64,000 bases of DNA, taken from NCBI RefSeq assembly GCF_965363235.1, contig NC_134838.1:14974441-15038440 (forward strand), given 5' to 3'. Numbering within the stretch: the stretch's first letter is position 1; each line of letters begins with the position of its first letter. A program made the position numbers and the translations under genes. Positions 61,701 to 64,000 of this stretch are shown here, piece by piece. Under the pieces are notes generated by a model. That model was not told the origin of the DNA and made no database searches. It saw only the letters and a program-made list of their open reading frames with translations. Source of the stretch: Mytilus galloprovincialis (lineage: Eukaryota; Mollusca; Bivalvia; Mytilida; Mytilidae).

Positions 61701-64000
61701 TTTCCCTCAGTTTTAGATTGTAACCCGGATTTCTTTTCTCTCAATCGATTGATTAATTTCGAACAGCGGTATACTACTGTTGCCAATATAAAACATCTTG
61801 TTTACTTCAGATGAGGGTGATGACGACGATGACAGTTTGAAAAGAAGAAATAAAGGCGATGAAGGTATATATATATATATATATACAACTCGTCTAAACA
61901 TCAACCCAACAATGTTAGATCTGTAACTTTGCTTTCGCAAATTTTTGGTTCTTCCCTCGCCGGGATTCGAACCCATGCTCATTACTTATATATATATATA
62001 TATACTAACAAATATTTAAAACTACTGTCATACAAGTGGGTGCTTTAGTTAGCTATAAAACCAGATTTTACTCACCATTTTTTTTCTGAAATGCCTGTTC
62101 AAGTAAAAAACATGACAGTTGTTTTCCTTTTGTTACGTTAGTTGATTGCAAGTCCAAGGCTCGATTTTGTCAGCTTTATTGGTCTTTTTTTGCGCTTTTT
62201 GTATATTCAGAAGCACAAAATATTTCTATATAAATAATTTTATTTGTGTTGTTGAGATTATTTGTTACCACTTTTTAAAAAAAATTTAAAATGTTTAAGG
62301 TGGTATGGGAGTCTAAAATAAAAATGATAGAATTTGTTCATACTTTGCCAAAACGTTGTATCTATTGCTACATATTGAAAAATATAATAAAAATGATAGG
62401 TCACCGCGCATTTTCTCAAGCTACAGGACGGGACAAAATGACACATTTTGTATGGATTATACAGGAAAAAACACCATTTTGTAATTAGAAACTAAACAAA
62501 ATGATAGAATTGTTAAATACTTCAGGAAAAGATAGCTTTCAGACACTGCTTTGAGAATATCAAAAGAAAAGATAGGGTCACCGTACGTTTTTTCCGGCTA
62601 AAATACGAAAAAAGAAAATTCCATACAGAATCCTTCAGAAAATGCACTTTTTTAGAGTTACCTCCCCTTAAAATGCCAATTTAAAAAAAAAAAAAAAAAC
62701 AACCAAAAATAATTAACATTTGCAAAAATATCAATGTTTAGAAGTTATATTCGTATAAATTGGTACTTTTAAATGAAAATGTACATTAAACATCTGCATT
62801 CCTGCATCAAATTTTGCTAACTTGATGGAAAATCTGGACCTTTGATTCTCTGTTTTTTACAATCCAAGATGGAGGAAGACACCCATACCACCTTAATTTT
62901 TTAAATTGTAGAAAAATCAAAGTGGGAGTCGGTATTAGAGATGGGAGCGGACGGAAAACTGCGACTAAAGAAACAAATGATAGACTTAAAGGACTTTGAT
63001 GATGAAACATTGCGAAGACTTGGAATTGACCCTACACTTACTGCTAAAGAAATTGCAAGGAAATTAAAAGTAAGCTTACTAGAAGACTACTTATGAACTT
63101 GTTTGTTAGCTATCCTTAAAAAAGTTATTAGAAGACTAAAGTCTGCTATAGTCATTTCGGAGCCTTTTATAACTGACTATGCGGTATGGGCTTTGCTCAT
63201 TGTTGAAGGTCATGCGGTGACCTATAGTTGTTAATTTCTGTGTCGTTTGGTCTCTTGTGCATAGTTTTCTCATTGGCAATCATACTACATCTTCTTTTTT
63301 TTTATATTAAATGCAAACAAATTTTTACAGGCTCTTTTTGGCAATGATATAAGAATCAAAGAGGGGAGCTTTTTTATTGGAACAAAACATGCTGATGACT
63401 TTGGAGATATGGATGATGACGAACTAGCTAAGCAAGAGGATTTAGATGTATCTACATGTAAGATTACTTTATCATACACATTTCTTTTCGAATCCCTTTT
63501 TTATTAACATAAATTTGTATTTCAGACGTCAAAATGATTTCAAATGAATTACAATTTCGAGATTTATCCTTAAGTTATTTGGTCAAAATGCAAATCAAGA
63601 AGAGCCAGAAAACACCAAAAAGAGAGGTCATAGATACCAAAGATAAATTCAAACTCAGCATGGCAAAACAAATGCAAACCTTCTAAAAACAAAAGTAAAC
63701 AACATTCAGCATAGAAAACTAAAGATTGAGAAACACGAACCCTTCCAAAAACCGGAGCTGATTCGGTTACCATGGGGTAATTCATTAGACAAATATGGTT
63801 AGCTGTATTGCATTATGTGAATTTATTTTAACCTGACTAGTTTGGAATCATATTTCCTTTGTGTTGCAGTAAATGGTCAAAGAAGAATAAATATACTGAT
63901 GAAGCGAGGAGGCTCTGCATTACGACGCCATATGCTGAGAATAATAGCCGAATGTCGACTTCATGAAAGTGCATATAAATCTGCAAGTATTGATGAGCAA
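52678..64000 (+). CDS. Gene B: tandem paralogue of gene A, 3' end outside the window
   Basis: Coding exons: 52678-52763, 55042-55640, 56162-56177, 56822-56919, 57281-57476, 58020-58253, 58882-58922, 59627-59722, 60376-60428, 61042-61072, 61811-61864, 62912-63069, 63331-63457 and 63870 to beyond 64000. All join in phase to give about 640 open codons. From its second exon on, it follows gene A: GGTR repeats, a microexon, the TEEEK/KYGDKYDE exon, charged linkers, the 54-nt exon, RRLGIDPTL, IGTK..DLDVST and MKRGG exons. It has no RTKSGRLIEK module and no counterpart of gene A exons 1-8. The start is uncertain: ATG 52678 (G at -3) is the first in frame after a TAA at 52663, and ATG 52708 is an alternative. 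The same orientation and order show a head-to-tail duplication, with later loss or gain of the N-terminal module. Function unknown. Confidence 0.8.
52940..53335. repeat. two opposed copies of the long mussel-type repeat (fold-back)
   Basis: The plus copy at 52940-53135 has GTTGTCAATATAATGGAATT, CTAGCTATAAAACCAGGTTC and AAGTCAGGAGTATGACAGTT. The minus copy at 53231-53335 has AAATACTGAACTCCGAGAAA, AATGGCAAAATCAGAAACCC and ACGAACGGATAACAACTG. They lie in gene B intron 1. Confidence 0.75.
53336..54285 (+). other. Gene B intron 1, unique part
   Basis: AT-rich; the open frames at 53562-53962 and the minus-strand frames at 53786-54183 have no motif. Nothing supportable. Confidence 0.5.
54286..54930. 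mobile_element. terminal-inverted-repeat DNA element (non-autonomous)
   Basis: The left end AACGTGACGGTACCCAGATT plus GCACC (from about 54293) and the right end GGTGCAATTTGGGTACCGTT plus ACGTT (to about 54926) are inverted repeats with two differences. A second GGTGCAATTTGGGTAC stands just inside the right end, and a GAGTACCCAAATTGCATCC word lies in the middle (54500-54518). No ORF longer than a few dozen codons. Superfamily not assigned. Confidence 0.75.
55042..55640 (+). CDS. Gene B exon 2: Gly/Lys stretch and two GGTR repeats
   Basis: Acceptor TTTTTCTAAAAG, donor CGAG|GTGTAC (weak donor), phase 2 in and 1 out. It starts with a tandem Gly/Lys/Asn stretch (GGGGKDKN, GGGGKGKN, GGGGKGKK), then a K/E helix, then DFSYRSVVSAGGTRHVRRRR and ADGTYSDSDSYHS, then SDYSYASEVSEGGTRYEVKR and DEDGNIIGYGEKE. 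SYRSVVSAGGTRHVRRRRK is identical to gene A exon 9. It has two repeats where gene A has three. Confidence 0.88.
56162..56177 (+). CDS. Gene B exon 3: 16-nt microexon
   Basis: GATCAATGGATGGAAG lies between TTTTTTTATTTCAG and GTGAGT. Phase 1 in and 2 out, as in gene A's 10-nt microexon at the same place; adds G-S-M-D-G. Confidence 0.75.
56822..56919 (+). CDS. Gene B exon 4 (no gene A counterpart seen)
   Basis: Acceptor TATTTCTTTAAG, donor GCCAG|GTATAG, phase 2 in and 1 out. Encodes SFVKDRINVEDVLGPQVIEH, then NENNGMKDSLDWP. I see no matching exon in gene A. Confidence 0.75.
57281..57476 (+). CDS. Gene B exon 5
   Basis: Acceptor TTTTTCTTCTTTAG, donor CAGGA|GTAAGT, phase 1 in and 2 out. Encodes FSDATTDDDDVDLSKMTEEE, KEEYF and REARRRAKYGDKYDEIM, paralogous to gene A exon 11 and with the same 3' splice phase. 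Confidence 0.9.
57565..57820 (+). repeat. long mussel-type repeat, 3' subfamily copy
   Basis: Contains GGCTAACCATAAAACCAGGT, CCTGTAACAAGTCAGGTATA, TGGCAGTTGTTATTAAATAG, TTTTAGTTTGTAACCCAGAT and AGCAGTATACTACTGTTTCC. A sister copy at 61510 shares the whole order. Intronic. Confidence 0.8.
58020..58253 (+). CDS. Gene B exon 6
   Basis: Acceptor ATCAATTTCAG, donor GACTC|GTAAGT, phase 2-2. A charged helix (EKKEKQEQEQSNEDKEKRDQ) is followed by SSLRKFSDSLGKGKEPAKSM and an acidic/basic end REHGLAHDS. It stands where gene A has exons 12-13 but lacks the LQELRD..SPSSDW motif. Confidence 0.8.
58254..58881 (+). other. Gene B intron 6
   Basis: AT-rich. The 73-codon frame at 58393-58614 shows no motif and no paralogue; not called. 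Confidence 0.5.
58882..58922 (+). CDS. Gene B exon 7
   Basis: Acceptor TTTTGCCTTGCAG, donor AAGAG|GTAAGA, phase 2 in and 1 out. Encodes SWGKKDKTDMSLRR. Confidence 0.75.
59370..59560 (+). repeat. 'TCCTCAATGCTCTTCAA' interspersed repeat, copy 3
   Basis: Contains GGTTACCTTAGCTGTATTTG, TTAGGTCCTTAATGCTCTCA, AGTCTTTTGTAGACAGAACG and CGTGCCTGGCTTACAAAATT. Intronic. Confidence 0.8.
59627..59722 (+). CDS. Gene B exon 8
   Basis: Acceptor TTTTTTTCGTAAATAG, donor TGAAG|GTAGAT, phase 1-1. Encodes GSSDADFVPNKLRRETTMLK, then KLPTIPQGKIAE. Confidence 0.75.
59723..60375 (+). other. Gene B intron 8, with a doubtful 17-nt exon
   Basis: CTACAAAGAAGAAGAGG at 60266-60282 lies between TTGTGTATTTTCAG and GTAACT and would add ATKKKR, but its length breaks the frame of exon 9, whereas skipping it keeps the frame. 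It may be optional or false. The 59757-59925 open frame looks like intron read-through. Confidence 0.4.
60376..60428 (+). CDS. Gene B exon 9
   Basis: Acceptor TGTTTTTCAATAG, donor AAGAG|GTAACT. In the phase from exon 8 it reads VHNNQSNIYGQRRKYGKE and leaves in phase 0, as gene A exon 16 does. Confidence 0.6.
60690..60840. repeat. interspersed repeat next to the palindrome
   Basis: Contains TGATTGGCTAACTAGCAATC, TCGTGATATTCCTTAATCAA and GACACGAGGTCCCACAATAA. I recall this text as recurrent in mussel DNA; it probably belongs to one element with the palindrome that follows. Confidence 0.5.
60841..60999. repeat. about 159-bp near-perfect palindrome
   Basis: The arms begin TAAGTATTGAATGC and end GCATTCAATTCTTA. 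Inside they pair GTAAAAGCGTTGACCG with CGGTCAACGCTTTTAC, and at the centre GTATGAAGCG with CGCTTCATAC. The transcript would fold into a long hairpin inside a gene B intron. Confidence 0.9.
61042..61072 (+). CDS. Gene B exon 10
   Basis: Acceptor TTATCGTTGTAG, donor CCAAT|GTAAGC, phase 0 in and 1 out. Encodes PGMDERDSSQ; corresponds to gene A exon 17. Confidence 0.7.
61073..61509 (+). other. Gene B intron 10, unique part
   Basis: AT-rich, no exon-like block. Confidence 0.5.
61510..61785 (+). repeat. long mussel-type repeat, 3' subfamily copy
   Basis: Contains GGCTAGCCACAAAACCATGT, CCTGTAACAACTCAGGAAAA, TTTTAGATTGTAACCCGGAT and AGCGGTATACTACTGTTGCC; sister of the copy at 57565. The open frames on both strands here belong to the repeat. 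Confidence 0.8.
61811..61864 (+). CDS. Gene B exon 11 (54 nt)
   Basis: Acceptor TGTTTACTTCAG, donor GAAG|GTATAT, phase 1-1. Encodes YEGDDDDDSLKRRNKGDE. Same length and phases as gene A exon 18. Confidence 0.75.
61865..62911 (+). other. Gene B intron 11
   Basis: Starts with a TA run (61866-61883) and has another at 61986-62005. A fragment of the long mussel-type repeat lies at 62030-62150 (CATACAAGTGGGTGCTTTAG, TTAGCTATAAAACCAGATTT). The 62291-62488 and minus-strand 62258-62446 frames have no motif. Confidence 0.55.
62912..63069 (+). CDS. Gene B exon 12 (RRLGIDPTL exon)
   Basis: Acceptor TTTTTTAAATTGTAG, donor TTAAAA|GTAAGC, phase 1 in and 0 out. Encodes EKSKWESVLEMGADGKLRLK, then LRRLGIDPTLTAKEIARKLK. 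Clear paralogue of gene A exon 19. Confidence 0.92.
63172..63296 (-). repeat. interspersed repeat ('GATGTGG..GAGACAACT' family), minus-strand copy
   Basis: Reverse complement of the family: ATGCGGTATGGGCTTTGCTC, GTTGAAGGTCATGCGGTGAC, GTCGTTTGGTCTCTTGTGCA and CTCATTGGCAATCATACTAC then ATCTTC. It sits in a gene B intron. Confidence 0.85.
63331..63457 (+). CDS. Gene B exon 13
   Basis: Acceptor ATTTTTACAG, donor TACAT|GTAAGA, phase 0 in and 1 out. Encodes ALFGNDIRIKEGSFFIGTKH and an acidic end finishing EDLDVST. Paralogue of gene A exon 20. Confidence 0.9.
63595..63775 (+). repeat. interspersed repeat ('CAACACGAACCCC..CCGGGG' family) fragment
   Basis: Contains AGAGGTCATAGATACCAAAG, AACATTCAGCATAGAAAACT and TTGAGAAACACGAACCCTTC, then AAACCGGAGCTGATTCGG. 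Related to 5745-6480. Intronic. Confidence 0.65.
63870..64000 (+). CDS. Gene B exon 14, cut by the window edge
   Basis: Acceptor CCTTTGTGTTGCAG, phase 1 in. Encodes LNGQRRINILMKRGGSALRR then HMLRIIAECRLHESAY, paralogous to gene A exon 21. The rest of gene B should hold counterparts of gene A exons 22-27. Confidence 0.88.

Overview
This is a window of an AT-rich, intron-rich animal nuclear genome, very probably a bivalve mollusc and most likely a marine mussel (Mytilus or a close relative). Three things point there: short exons with GT..AG introns; several dispersed repeat families that I recognise from memory as common in mussel DNA; and exons of a Cu/Zn-superoxide-dismutase-like protein of the kind found in bivalve haemolymph and extrapallial fluid. 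The species is an inference, because no search could be run.

Layout. Bases 1-8.5 kb hold a 57-bp minisatellite and the remains of the SOD-like gene (exons at 692-777 and 1615-1796, and a probable decayed last exon at 8419-8532). From 8.5 to 19 kb there is no host gene that I can support. That stretch holds dispersed repeats, minisatellites, a decayed LINE (about 12.6-14.4 kb) with a small inverted-repeat DNA element nested inside it, and two opposed copies of a mussel-type interspersed repeat flanking the LINE.

From 19.1 to 50.5 kb lies gene A, on the + strand. I could assemble 27 coding exons whose splice phases all agree and which give one uninterrupted frame of 1,471 codons plus a stop. 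The product has, in order: a Ser/Pro-rich N-terminus; five tandem repeats of about 60 residues built on the motif RTKSGRLIEK, all in one exon; a very basic and serine-rich stretch with three copies of a GGTR...DGTY.DSESYHS-type repeat; charged K/E-rich linkers, including a duplicated exon; and a C-terminal region of about 400 residues that looks globular and helical. I do not recognise the family.

From about 52.7 kb to the right edge lies gene B, a head-to-tail tandem paralogue of gene A. It repeats the same exon order and splice phases (basic GGTR repeats, a phase 1-to-2 microexon, the TEEEK...KYGDKYDE exon, a 54-nt acidic exon, the RRLGIDPTL exon and the two exons after it), but has no equivalent of the RTKSGRLIEK module. 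It runs off the window after about 640 visible codons. The A/B pair is the main discovery candidate: a tandemly duplicated, multi-module, repeat-bearing protein family whose paralogues differ by a whole N-terminal domain. The introns and the A-B spacer are full of mussel-type interspersed repeats, a terminal-inverted-repeat element and a palindrome of about 160 bp.
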